This document shows, in pieces, positions 19,887 through 29,089 of a stretch of DNA of 64,000 nucleotides. The stretch is from Symbiodinium natans. Its lineage: Eukaryota; Sar; Dinophyceae; Suessiales; Symbiodiniaceae. The number at the start of each line of letters is the position of its first letter. Within the stretch, counting starts at the first letter, position 1. A program made the position numbers and the translations under genes. The notes beneath the pieces were generated by a model. It was not told the DNA's origin and made no database searches. It worked only from the letters and a program-made list of their open reading frames with translations. The DNA is taken from positions 477,001 through 541,000 of the forward strand of contig CAJNDS010001114.1 in the NCBI GenBank assembly GCA_905221605.1. The letters are read 5' to 3'.

Positions 19887-19940
19887 CTGCAGACACAGTA
19901 CGTGCTTGGGGCACGTGTGGCTCTCCATCAGTTCGATGAC
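19887..19940 (-). CDS. EEP exon ending in CLQ
   Basis: Exactly 18 codons, phase 0: VIELMESHTCPKHVLCLQ. A helix leading to V-L-C-L-Q is the strand that ends with the catalytic Glu in EEP enzymes. The genomic codon after the exon is GAC, read as the GA of a GA-AG intron; splicing to 19114 converts LQ|D to LQ|E. The acceptor is catgcag, directly downstream (minus sense) of a CCCTAAA array. Confidence 0.85.
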
Positions 19941-19956
19941 CTGCATGGGCAGCATT

Positions 19957-19993
19957 AGGGTTTAGGGTTTAGGGTTTAGGGTTTAGGGTTTAG
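19957..19993 (+). repeat. interstitial telomere-like array
   Basis: Five TTTAGGG units adjoining the acceptor of the 19887-19940 exon. Confidence 0.9.
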
Positions 19994-20040
19994 GTTGTGG
20001 GGGCCCCCTGAATAAAGTTAAATGGGCTGGGCTATTCAGC

Positions 20041-20283
20041 ACAGCCTGACTGTTTGGGGGTGCAGACCAGGTCCCTGTTTGAAGTCAAATCGTCCGGGTG
20101 TCGTAAGAAAATTCCGCGCAGTGCGCCTTCAACATCATTTGCTGGGCATCGCTACCCCTTTTAAGCTTATATAAACTCCTCCCTACTAAAATCATATAAA
20201 ACCCGTGGACGGTGTAAACAAGGCGAAACCAGCTTCGACTGTTCTGGGGGGGGAGGGGGGCCAACACTGAAGAGGGTCCAACA
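20041..20283. repeat. dispersed repeat G, copy 2
   Basis: Diverged direct copy of 8820-9062; shares CTGACTGTTTGGGGGTGCAG, CTCCGCGCAG-like, TATAAACTCCTCCCTAC and GAGGGTCCAA blocks. Small insertions distinguish the copies. Confidence 0.8.
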
Positions 20284-20579
20284 TTTACACACCTGAAAGT
20301 GGCTATGAGCAAAGCGTAAACTTGGGATTCAGGATTTGGAGTTTGGGGCCTCGGGGCCATTGAAGAACTCATGACATGAATCCGCGCGATTGCGTCAAGT
20401 GCTGACTTGCGAAACCAACAACTCTCTGAAAGGTACTGGGTTTAAGGGCTCTGGGGTCTGGGGCTTCCATGCGGCCACATGTCCAACCAAACCCTCGATC
20501 AACCCCTGCACCTATTCATCCACCCCCCACACACACACAGGCAAACAAATAAACAACAACCAAGAACTAGGTAAGTGCT

Positions 20580-20702
20580 CTAGAGACAGTAGACGACCAG
20601 ATGCCGCTTCGTGGCTCTTCGAACCAGATCTTCCTGGCGGGCGTCCTCGCAAGAAGCAGGTGTCACAGGGGTTGCAGGCAGCTTTCCGGGCCGAGCTCCG
20701 CA
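20580..20702 (-). CDS. candidate 3' coding end, unknown product
   Basis: The minus frame reads TPASCEDARQEDLVRRATKR then HLVVYCL and TAG at 20580. Codon third positions are GC-rich. Other minus frames and a plus frame (LFEPDLPGGRPRKKQ, after a GTAAGT at 20572) are open too. If minus, it could be part of the EEP gene between the SWNVLN and CLQ exons, but the stop argues against that. Confidence 0.35.
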   Translation of the reverse strand, partial: CGARPGKLPATPVTPASCEDARQEDLVRRATKRHLVVYCL

Positions 20703-20769
20703 CCCCCTGCATCCGCCTGCTCCACACACACACCCCCAGCCGCGGAACAACTGAGATCCCAACTGCCGA

Positions 20770-20905
20770 AATTATATTAATTTCAAAACCCAAATTAGGC
20801 AAATGACGTCGCGCTAAATATGAAACGCGAAATTAGTGACGTCGCGCTTAATTTCAAAATTGAAATTAAGGACGTCGCGCTTAATTTCGTTTCCGAAATT
20901 AAGCT
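20770..20905. repeat. GACGTC-rich flank module
   Basis: Three spaced GACGTCGCGCT(T)AATTTC-like units with short internal inverted repeats such as AATTTCAAAATTGAAATT. Related text recurs at 22165-22240 on the other side of the palindrome array, so the two may be ends of one element. Confidence 0.65.
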
Positions 20906-21149
20906 CCAGGGTTTACACATAGCCCAGCCACCCAAACTCAAGGGCCTGACGGAACCTAAAACTCTCAGCCCTGCCGTAAACTCACTCAAACCCTGCAACA
21001 ACCTATTAAAAGGAGCCTACCTGGGCCACCCTGAAACAACCCTACAACGACCTTGAAACAACCCTACAACGAGCCTGTCTGCAGCCCAAAACACAATGTC
21101 AAGCAGATTTGGGAACAACCTAAGCCCTGTACCCCAAACCTTGCCCCAA

Positions 21150-22105
21150 ACCCTGAAAAAAAAACCCTATCTGGGCCAGATAGGGTTTTTTTGAGTCTAT
21201 CTGGCCAAATAGGGCCGAAGCAAAGCCAAACCCCATATTTCAGGGCGACCTGGGCTAACCCAAACTCCAGAACGCGAAACCAAATTCCAAGCCCCAAACC
21301 CAACCAGGAGGGGTGGGGGAGAGGGGGGGCAGGGGAAGGGACTCGGCCAATTTTTTGCTCAACAAAAACCCTATCTGGGCCACAGGGTTTTTTTGCTCTG
21401 AAAAACCCTATCTGGGCCAGATAGGGTTTTTGAAGCCAATTCCAAGCCCCGAACCCAACCAGGAGGGGTGGGGGGGGTGTGGGGGAGGGGAGGGGCAGGG
21501 AAGGGGACGGGCTAGTTTTTGCTCAAAAAAACCCTATCTGGGCCAGATAAGGTTTTTTTGCTCAAAAAACCCTATCTGGGCCAGATAGGGTTTTTTGCTC
21601 CCAAAAACCCTATCTGGGCCAGATAGGGGCCAGTTTTTGCTCCCAAAAACCCGATCTGGGCCAGATAGGGTTTTTGATGCCAATTCCAAGCCCCAAACCC
21701 AACCAGGAGGGGTGGGGTGGTGCGGGGGAGGGGAGAGGGGAAAGGGACGGGCCAGTTTTTGCTCAAAAAAACCCTATCTGGGCCAGATAGGGTTTTTTTG
21801 CTCAAAAAAACTATATCTGGGCCAGATAGGGTTTTTTTGCTCTGAAAAACACTATCTGGGCCAGATAGGGTTTTTGAAGCCAATTCCAAGCCCCAAACCC
21901 AACCAGGAGGGGTGGGGGGGTGCGGGGAAGGGGAGAGGGGGGGGGCAGGGAAGGGGACGGGCCAGTTTTTGCTCAAAACAACCCTATCTGGGCCAGATAG
22001 GGTTTTTTTGCCCAAAAAAACCCTATCTGGGCCAGATGGGGTTTTTTTGCTCCCGAAAACCCTATCTGGGCAAGATAGGGTTTTTGAAGCCAATTCCAAG
22101 CCCCA
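21150..22105. repeat. higher-order array of perfect palindromes
   Basis: The 21-base palindrome CCCTATCTGGGCCAGATAGGG recurs about 13 times with minor changes, separated by TTTTTTGCTC-like spacers and grouped in larger units of 3-4. Groups are separated by a conserved spacer that begins CCAATTCCAAGCCCCAAACC and runs into GGGGAGGGG-type purine tracts. All the long frames here (175 and 189 codons) arise from the repeat. Confidence 0.95.
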
Positions 22106-22164
22106 AAACCAACCAGGAGGGGCTTCAGGTCCTACAGCTTGTTGGTGCCAAACCAGGTCCTTAA

Positions 22165-22240
22165 TTTGGCTTAATTTCGGATTTCTGACGTCACTAATTT
22201 GGCGCTAATTTCAAAATGACGTCGCTGACGTCACTATAAT
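22165..22240. repeat. GACGTC-rich flank module, right side
   Basis: Contains CTGACGTCACTAATTTGG and AAATGACGTCGCTGACGTCA units plus AATTTCAAAATG, echoing 20770-20905. TGACGTCA is itself an 8-base palindrome. 22241-22800 holds no gene I can support. Confidence 0.65.
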
Positions 22241-22830
22241 TTGTACAGATCCCAAGCAAGTGAAGCCGACCAAGCCCCAAGAGTCCTAAACCCCAAAATC
22301 AATCTCAAATCTTAACCCTACAGTGCCATAAGCCAAGCCCATCTACGCAAGTCCTCGCCCATCGTCGCCAGACGGGAGTTCTTGAGACCCTGGGGCTAGG
22401 AATTGCCAGCAGGCGACAGCAGGAGACAGCAGGTGGCAGCAGGTGGCTGGTTTAGGATCTCAATGAACGTCTATGAGGGGTCGAGGTTCTCTATCACTGC
22501 TTTATCTACATCTCCCTCGATTGGACTCTTGGGGTGACAGGACTGCGTAGGGCCGGGACTGCGAAATTCTCGCGAGCCAAGAGGTTCAGAACTTCTGGAG
22601 GTCAACCGGGTTTACTGAGTTTAGTGGTTAGGGCATCAAACAGGGGAATCTCGCCGCTGGAAAGATGCAATCGGGCAATAGCACGACTGTATTCAGCAGC
22701 GTGTTAGAGGGGACTGGTCAATCGAGGGTTCAGACTCGTTGAGGATTAGAAGTCAGTACTAGGATCAATGCACTCAGAACCTTACGGGTTCAGGGATACC
22801 CCGATCCCCAAACCTTAAACCCTAGAGAGC

Positions 22831-22908
22831 CTGCTGGTCCGTGTAGATGTGCTTCATGTAGTGCGTGTTCAGCACATTCCACGACACTACATTCATCTCC
22901 ACCTTCGG
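22831..22908 (-). CDS. EEP N-terminal exon carrying SWNVLN
   Basis: The frame reads MNVVSWNVLNTHYMKHIYTD then QQ, from ATG at 22896, with PKVE preceding in frame after a possible GAG acceptor. A strand ending S-W-N-V-L is the first conserved motif of the EEP superfamily; Asn is a metal/phosphate ligand in known enzymes, and N-V-L followed by Tyr is CCR4-like. An in-frame TAA lies just upstream, so this is either the first coding exon or an internal exon with GAG acceptor. Donor probably GC (CAG|GCTCTC). Phase 0 end matches exon 19887-19940, though about 20 residues expected between them may lie on a missed exon. Confidence 0.8.
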
Positions 22909-23185
22909 CTCAACGGCTTATTTAGGGTGCTTTCATGGCTTGGGAATGCGGCTTTGATTGCGGTTCAGGAGTGAGTTTAAACCTTTGCAGTGTCGGCTTG
23001 AAGTAGGAGTTTCGCCGACCAGCTGCTCAACTTTTGGGACAAGGGTTGCAGAATTGAAGTAAGGGGTTCTCCCAACACGCAGCACGAAACGTGGTCACAA
23101 CGTTAGGGTTCGAACGTGTAGGTTTTAAGGGATTGGGATCTTCCACTGTGACGGGAAACCGCGACTGCGGAAAACCACGGGACGG

Positions 23186-23925
23186 TATGACCGGGTATGA
23201 CCGGGTATGACCGGGTATGACCGGGTATGCCCGGGTATGACCGGGTATGACCGGGTATGACCGGGTATGACCGGGTATGACCGGGTATGACCGGGTATGC
23301 CCGGGTATGCCCGGGTATGACCGGGTATGACCGGGTATGACCGGGTATGACCGGGTATGACCGGGTATGACCGGGTATGACCGGGTATGCCGGGTATGAC
23401 CGGGTATGCCCGGGTATGACCGGGTATGACCGGGTATGCCCGGGTATGCCCGGGTATGACCGGGTATGACCGGGTATGACCGGGTATGACCGGGTATGCC
23501 CGGGTATGACCGGGTATGCCCGGGTATGCCCGGGTATGACCGGGTATGACCGGGTATGACCGGGTATGCCCGGGTATGACCGGGTATGACCGGGACCGGG
23601 TATGACCGGGTATGCCCGGGTATGACCGGGTATGACCGGGTATGCCCGGGTATGACCGGGTATGACCGGGTATGACCGGGTATGCCCGGGTATGACCGGG
23701 TATGCCCGGGTATGACCGGGTATGACCGGGTATGCCCGGGTATGCCCGGGTATGACCGGGTATGACCGGGTATGACCGGGTATGACCGGGTATGACCGGG
23801 TATGACCGCGTATGCCCGGGTATGCCCGGGTATGACCGGGTATGACCGGGTATGACCGGGTATGACCGGGTATGACCGGGTATGACCGGGTATGACCGGG
23901 TATGCCCGGGTATGACCGGGTATGA
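23186..23925 (-). repeat. 10-base minisatellite CCGGGTATGA/C
   Basis: About 74 units of CCGGGTATGA or CCGGGTATGC with one 6-base partial unit near 23594 and one single-base deletion near 23389. Because 10 is not a multiple of three and no frame contains a stop on the minus strand, it yields 344- and 367-codon frames reading GHTRSYPVIP-type decapeptides; these are repeat artefacts. Confidence 0.97.
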
Positions 23926-24112
23926 CTCGGGTATGACTCGGGCGTACTCGTGCGTACTCGGGCGTACTCGGGCGTACTCGGGCGTACTCGGGCGTACTCG
24001 GGCGTACTCGGGCGTACTCGGGCGCACTCGGGCGTACTCGGGCGTACTCGGGCGTACTCGGGCGTACTCGGGCGTACTCGGGCGTACTCGGGCGTACTCG
24101 GGCGTACTCGGC
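23926..24112 (-). repeat. 10-base minisatellite ACTCGGGCGT
   Basis: About 18 units of ACTCGGGCGT directly abut the previous array. The change is sharp, through two intermediate units (GACTCGGGTAT and GACTCGGGCGT), showing one array grew from the other. Confidence 0.95.
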
Positions 24113-24194
24113 CTGCAGTCGCGGAACGCGGCCGCAATGGGATCTTCAGGCTTCAGGAGTTTTGCGGGTTCAGCTTCATGTCCTGCCTCTTTAC

Positions 24195-24255
24195 CTGCCA
24201 GCAGCAAGATGCGCGCACCGACAGGCACGTGGTCCGAGGGAAACGTCCAGGTTTC
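24195..24255 (-). CDS. EEP C-terminal exon carrying PSDHVP
   Basis: Acceptor cctatag, donor GCAG|GTAAAG. The frame reads ETWTFPSDHVPVGARILLLA. S-D-H is the last catalytic motif of EEP enzymes (Asp-His pair), normally just before the C-terminus. It lies upstream, in minus sense, of the SWNVLN exon, so it cannot be the end of that gene; it fits a preceding tandem copy whose other exons I did not recognise in this window. Confidence 0.8.
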
Positions 24256-24459
24256 CTATAGGCGTTTACGGAGCAACCCAGGAGTGGGCTGGGATTCGGG
24301 AACGCAACGCTTTGGGGGCAACATCTTCCAGTTACAGGAAACGGAGCTGATAAGCTGAACTAGAGCTCTGTACTGATTACTCTACGAAAAAATGCGTAGG
24401 GTTCAATCCTTGTCGGTTTCATAGGCTTAGACCTCCGACTGCAGTATACCAACGCATAC

Positions 24460-24623
24460 ATTTACTTATATGTATATGTATGTGTATATGTATTATGTCT
24501 CTATATGTATATGTATATGTATGTCTCTATATATATATGCAAAAAACAACAATGCCGAGGCCATTCCAACACAGAATTAGTTAAACAAAAAATAAAATAA
24601 ATAAAATACATAAATAAATAAAG

Positions 24624-24654
<31 letters not shown>

Positions 24655-24690
24655 TATGTATTATATATGTATATGTATACATATACATAA
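24460..24690. repeat. AT-rich simple repeats
   Basis: TATGTATATG and TATATATATA tracts with AAATAAATAAA between them. No coding signal. The island to the right (24700-24790) has an open minus frame (TLRDFRFEGSSRVPLAAGL). Confidence 0.9.
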
Positions 24691-24953
24691 TATATGAACA
24701 CACGTATATCCCGGTCCTGGAGTCCCGCAGCCAGTGGTACCCGTGAGCTGCCTTCGAAACGAAAGTCTCGCAACGTCCGCGGGCTCAAAGCTGTGAAATT
24801 CGGGGGCTCGTGGAGCCTTGAAGCTTGAAAGATCCTGCACCTCAGGCTGCGGCAAGAATGCCCGTATGCCTGAAGTCCTCAAGGCCTCCAAGAAAACGAA
24901 GAAAGCAACACCTCAACAACCCACGAAACTTCGAACCCTGAATGCTCGCCTAG

Positions 24954-25033
24954 GATGTTCACGCAGATCACCTCCACGCAGCACGCGAGGAGGTCCTGGA
25001 CCTGTCAGAGCGGAGACTGAAAGGGGTCGCAAG
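24954..25033 (+). CDS. plus-strand exon, unknown product
   Basis: After a gcctag acceptor the frame reads DVHADHLHAAREEVLDLSER then RLKGVA (26 codons+2). The donor would be GA (CAAG|GAGACC). Helical, mixed charge. The minus strand has a stop in the equivalent frame, so plus is favoured. No family recognised. Confidence 0.6.
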
Positions 25034-25072
25034 GAGACCGGGTTTCAACAACAATGAGCTGCGTTTTGGGGG

Positions 25073-25222
25073 GAAACCCTAAACCCCATAAACCCTACAA
25101 AACCTAGAAACCCTAGAAACCCTAGAAACCCTATAAACCCTATAAACCCCCTAAACCCTAAACCCTAAACCCTAAGCCCTAAGCCCTAAGCCCTAAACCC
25201 TAAACCCTAAACCCCAAACCCC
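25073..25222 (-). repeat. telomere-like array with CCCTATAAA and CCCTAAG variants
   Basis: Units of CCCTAGAAA, CCCTATAAA, CCCTAAA and CCCTAAG in blocks. Confidence 0.9.
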
Positions 25223-25224
25223 CC

Positions 25225-25290
25225 GGCCTCACGAAGCGGCCTCCCTGCTTCCGTCATGTTGAGGTTCTCCACGCGCTGCAACTGGGAGCT
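25225..25290 (-). CDS. candidate exon, unknown product
   Basis: The frame reads SQLQRVENLNMTEAGRPLRE then AGG. Coil-like start. It lies between a telomere-like array and a stretch with a C homopolymer (25336-25358). Boundaries not fixed. Confidence 0.5.
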
Positions 25291-25338
25291 TGTTTGGGGG
25301 GTCCCATTGCTAGGATTTGCTTAAGAATCACCCTCCCC

Positions 25339-25370
<32 letters not shown>

Positions 25371-25802
25371 AATAAATAAAAAATAAAGATACTCTTCCTG
25401 ATAATGGCAATATAGGGATTCCTGATAATGGCAATATTGTCTTTGCTTTCTTCTGAGGGCTCTCAAGCAAATATTGGAGTGGGCTTTTACAGGCTTTTGG
25501 GGTCGAGACTTGTGCACTTCTGGGCGAAAGATTTAGAGCCTTGATATTTGAAACTTTATATCTGCGAAGGGATCCTGTCCGAAGTATTTCTCGCGCTGGA
25601 CCTCCCATGCTGCGAGCAACGAAACCTGGAGCCCTGGCGGTAGTCTGGGACCCACGACCCGTACCCGTTAAAACTTTCCCCGGCCCATCCTCACCCCCAC
25701 CCCTCGAAGCCCCCCACAACCCCACAAATCCACAGACCCCTCTAAGCCTCAAGTAGCTATAGTAATGCCCTAGAAGGCAACCCCTAAACTGCGTTGGTGT
25801 AC

Positions 25803-25851
25803 CGACTCGCGCACGGTGTACAGGGCCAATGCGGCAGCATCGTCCTTTCTT
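25803..25851 (-). CDS. candidate exon, unknown product
   Basis: Acceptor cgctgag, donor TCG|GTACAC. The frame reads RKDDAAALALYTVRES. Short but with good splice-like ends and GC-rich third positions. Confidence 0.5.
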
Positions 25852-26155
25852 CTCAGCGAGAAGCCCTAAACCCTAAACCCTCAACCCTAAACCCTCAACC
25901 CTATACCCCAAACCCCAGCAAACCCTAAAGAAGGGGAGGATCGTGGTTGCGACCTGGACAGGGCCTAAACGGGGTAAGCATCTCGTCGGGCCCGAAACGA
26001 CTTTCTGCGAAACCCGAAGGAGGTCTAGGGTTCAGGATTTGGGCTTTCCAAGTCTGAGGGCTTGAAAGGAAGCTTCCTTGGCTACTCTACTCTACGTTCC
26101 CCCGACAGCAGGAAAGCCTCCACCCAATCAAAAGAAAAACGAACCCCTGACAAAC

Positions 26156-26218
26156 TTTGGGGCGGATGTCCCCGGGCGCGTCGTTCTCCAGCTGTTTCTG
26201 CACATCGCGCAGGAACCT
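26156..26218 (-). CDS. exon, unknown product
   Basis: Exactly 21 codons, phase 0: RFLRDVQKQLENDAPGDIRP then K, between caatcag and AAA|GTTTGT. Amphipathic helix. Likely part of the same gene as exons at 25803 and 26661, which lie on the same strand. Confidence 0.7.
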
Positions 26219-26464
26219 CTGATTGCACAGTGCAGGGTCCAGGGTATTGGGTCGTAAGGTTCTGGGGTCTGGGTGGCCTGAGTATACGACAAAGCCCGTT
26301 GCCATTGAGAAGAGTTTGAAACTAAGGGTTCAGGGCTTGTGCTTGCTGAGAAGTACTGTCTGCGTGGAGTTGAGGCTCTTACGATGTGGTGATAGGGTTG
26401 AAGGCTATGGCTTTGAGCTCAGGTTGCTGGGGGCTAAGGATAGGGTTGTGACCCTACACGAGTG

Positions 26465-26585
26465 AATGTTTCTCTGCACAAGCACGATATTACAGGGCCG
26501 TGCACCCCTAAGGGTGAGGGCCAGCTGAATGACACACCGCTGCTGCCCATCCCAACCCACAAAAAGGTGGAGCAATTGCTTAGAA
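26465..26585 (-). CDS. candidate exon, unknown product
   Basis: The frame reads LLHLFVGWDGQQRCVIQLAL then TLRGARPCNIVLVQRN. Hydrophobic strands suggest a folded domain, not identified. Boundaries uncertain. Confidence 0.45.
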
Positions 26586-26660
26586 AGAAAAAGCGCGTGT
26601 TGAAGCGCAACTGGCGTGATTGCATGCTGTCTTGATTGGATTCGCATCTGTCAACAAATC

Positions 26661-26722
26661 CTGTTGCTGCAATGCTTCCGCGCCAGTGTGCGGACGTCGT
26701 CTTCCGCTGATGGCGGCAGGGA
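26661..26722 (-). CDS. exon, unknown product
   Basis: After a gtcgctcag acceptor the frame reads SLPPSAEDDVRTLARKHCSN and ends at a GA donor (CAACAG|GATTTG). Open frame continues upstream (RPVAQ). 20 codons+2. Confidence 0.6.
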
Positions 26723-27351
26723 CTGAGCGACAGGGCGACGAGTTTGGGCTTTTGCGAAGCGTGCGTGTGGGACATTCGGGCTTTGGGATTTGCAGGTGCT
26801 CAAGTTCGGGGAACTTAGGGGTATACATGTATATACGGTCAACCCTCTCCCCCCCGCCCCCCGCCGCCCTATGATCTACTCCCCTACCCCCCTCTCCCAG
26901 ACCCGTGCCGGTGGGGGTGAGATATATGTATGGTTTTATGGCTATATTGGGACATCGACTTTGCGTTTCACACACGTGGGATCTACGCAAATACAGTTGC
27001 CGGGTTTCTGCAGTGTGCGGCATGCGGCTTGCCGTTAAACTGAGGTTTTGAGAAGACTGCAGAGGATGAGGGCTTTCGAGGTTTTCGAGGTTTATCGGGC
27101 GTGGGGATTTCTCAGGGCGTTGAAGATTTATAGCTCAAGGAGTCGGTTAGCCCTCGACGCTCCCGGATTTAAGCACTTGTTGTTCTGGATCTGCTGTGGA
27201 GGTTTGCAGCACTGATGGCACACACTTAAATGCGGCGGGGCTCGAGCTGCGAGCCCTACGAGCTGAACCCTGTTCGCCAGACGTCGCTTGCGAAACGCCA
27301 AGCAGCTAAGCCTCGAATCCGGCAGTCCAGCAAGGGCTATTCCTTTCAATC

Positions 27352-27440
27352 CCCTAACCAACCCTATAAAGGGCCTTTTTAAGGGGATACAGGGTCCCCC
27401 AACCAACCCTATAAAGGGCCTTTTTGAGGGGATGCAGGGC
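27352..27440 (+). repeat. tandem duplication, period about 55
   Basis: Two copies of ACCAACCCTATAAAGGGCCT followed by TTTTTAAGGGGATACAGGG or TTTTTGAGGGGATGCAGGG. The core CCTATAAAGGGCCTTT is partly self-complementary. Confidence 0.8.
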
Positions 27441-27448
27441 ATGCTAGC

Positions 27449-27548
27449 CCATGTAGGATCTGGGACCCGGGGCATCCTCCACGGCGCAGTGGGCGCGCAT
27501 GGCGCTCACGTGGCCGACGGCACTCTGGAGCTCCCGGATCCAGTGCTC
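27449..27548 (-). CDS. exon, unknown product
   Basis: After a gacaccag acceptor: EHWIRELQSAVGHVSAMRAH then CAVEDAPGPRSYM (33 codons+1), with a GC donor (ATGG|GCTAGC). Helical first half with His/Cys residues. An overlapping plus frame (GILHGAVGAHGAHVADGTLE) is less convincing. Confidence 0.65.
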
Positions 27549-27652
27549 CTGGTGTCACTTTTGAGGGCTCAGAGATGTTTTAAAAAGGGTTTCAGGGTTC
27601 TTGAGGATTCTTAGAGGGTTCTTACAGGAGTCTCGTAAAGGATTCTTAAAGG

Positions 27653-27742
27653 TCAGTTGTCAAGGTGTGAGCCGAAGAGGCAGCTTCTTGTGCCGCCTCC
27701 CTGCACCCTGTCAAGATCCCAATTACGGTCTAGCCTCTGCTC
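27653..27742 (-). CDS. candidate 3' exon
   Basis: The frame reads EQRLDRNWDLDRVQGGGTRS then CLFGSHLDN and TGA. It follows a CT/TA microsatellite (27745-27785) in minus sense. No family recognised. Confidence 0.5.
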   Translation of the reverse strand, partial: EQRLDRNWDLDRVQGGGTRSCLFGSHLDN

Positions 27743-27744
27743 CA

Positions 27745-27781
<37 letters not shown>

Positions 27782-27787
27782 GCACAC
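27745..27787. repeat. CT then TA microsatellite
   Basis: CTCTCTCTCTCTCTC followed by TATATATATATATATG. 27830-27984 to the right is open on plus (GFLPSYGNIILNYYYARTA) but without clear boundaries. Confidence 0.9.
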
Positions 27788-27987
27788 ACATGTCTCGGTC
27801 TCTGTCTCTCCCTCTAAGCACGACTCTTCCTATGAACTTTCAACGAGATGGCAAGCCACGATGGGGCTTTCTGCCGTCGTATGGGAACATCATTCTCAAT
27901 TACTACTACGCCCGAACCGCGAGAAGCCCGCACCCCATGCCGATATGGATGCTGCTACGTGCGAGGGTCGATACATCCAACTAGAAG

Positions 27988-28049
27988 TAAACCCTAAACC
28001 CTAAACCCTAAACCCCAAACCCTAAACCCTAAACCCTAAACCCTAAACC
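27988..28049 (-). repeat. interstitial telomere-like array
   Basis: About eight CCCTAAA units with one CCCCAAA variant. Confidence 0.9.
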
Positions 28050-28509
28050 GTGGGATCGCCTATACCCGAAGCCATCCTGGCTCCTCTTCAAACCCTTCGA
28101 AACCCTCAACTCAGCTGCTGAGTTCATAAGCCCAAAATAGTGTACACGTTCAGCTCTATAGGGGATTGTAGTATCCCATAATGGGTAAAGTTTGCTCATT
28201 CAGCTGCTAAGTCTAAACCCACTGAACCCCCCGAGCCAAAAAGCCGCACCCGGAACAGGCCGCGAAACGAGATCTACCCACAAATCTGCAAATTCTGTCC
28301 GGGGCTACTCTTGGGTGTCAGGGAGTCAGGGTTGCATAGGAGTCTGCGAAATTGGGGTTGACACTAGAGATTTCTGGAGTTCAGGTGTTTATGATGCTTG
28401 GGTGAAGGAAGTAATCAAGCCCTTGTGTTGCGAGCCTTTTGCCGCTGCAGCTCTTTCCTTGATTGCATGGGAGAGTGGGGTCGCTTTTCGGGCTCGAGGG
28501 CACGCGTAC

Positions 28510-28642
28510 CTTTGAGTTGAAGGCAGATTTAACATAGTTTCTTGTGTCGCTTCGAGATGGCTCCCAAACGAAGACTTCTTTTGTCTTGGACAAGAGGCAA
28601 CAGAGCCGCCGGATATGGTGTAGGTCGCACAGTCGTGAAGTA
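28510..28642 (-). CDS. exon, unknown product
   Basis: Between ttacccag and AAAG|GTACGC the frame reads TSRLCDLHHIRRLCCLLSKT then KEVFVWEPSRSDTRNYVKSA and FNSK (1+44 codons). Strong splice-like ends and protein-like composition. An upstream candidate (28650-28800: KYMQSRPDVTHRRFTCWAS) is on the same strand. Confidence 0.65.
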
Positions 28643-28990
28643 CTGGGTAACTCACAAAAAAATACTGCACACACAGGCATCTTTGAGCAAACGCAGACAT
28701 GAACTCCTGGGTACTTGATGCCCAACAAGTGAATCGCCTGTGGGTAACATCTGGACGACTTTGCATGTACTTGGCGCTGTGCATGCATGTCAGTGCAGGT
28801 GCATATTACGCATGTGCTGTATTGCACCAGAAGCAACCGCAAGCAAAGCAAACCTTAAACCCTCAGTTCGACTGATCAATGACTACCTGGTATACGCTTC
28901 AACCGAGAAGGCTTGTATGCTGACTTGCATGGAGGCCAACGTCCGGCCCGAAAAATCCCGCAAACCCTAAACGGCCAACATCCCAACTAG

Positions 28991-29089
28991 TTCATTGTTG
29001 GGAGAGTATGCTTACAAAAATACATGTCTATTCCTTATCGAGTTTAAGTACTCTTAAAGCGTAACATGTTACCCCGCCATGACAAAGCC
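28991..29089. mobile_element. MITE-like family B, copy 2
   Basis: TTCATTGTTGGGAGAGTATG at the left and TTACCCCGCCATGACAAAG at the right, with the core CCTTATCGAGTTTAAGTACT. Diverged from the 1219 and 55397 copies. 29090-29740 shows no supportable exon. Confidence 0.75.

Noticed and set aside
21572-22164. 175- and 189-codon frames on both strands
   Set aside because: Both are produced by the palindrome array (CCCTATCTGGGCC units) and are near mirror images of one another.
23103-24228. 344- and 367-codon minus-strand frames
   Set aside because: They are made by a 10-base minisatellite that happens to contain no stop; the encoded decapeptide repeat has no independent support.
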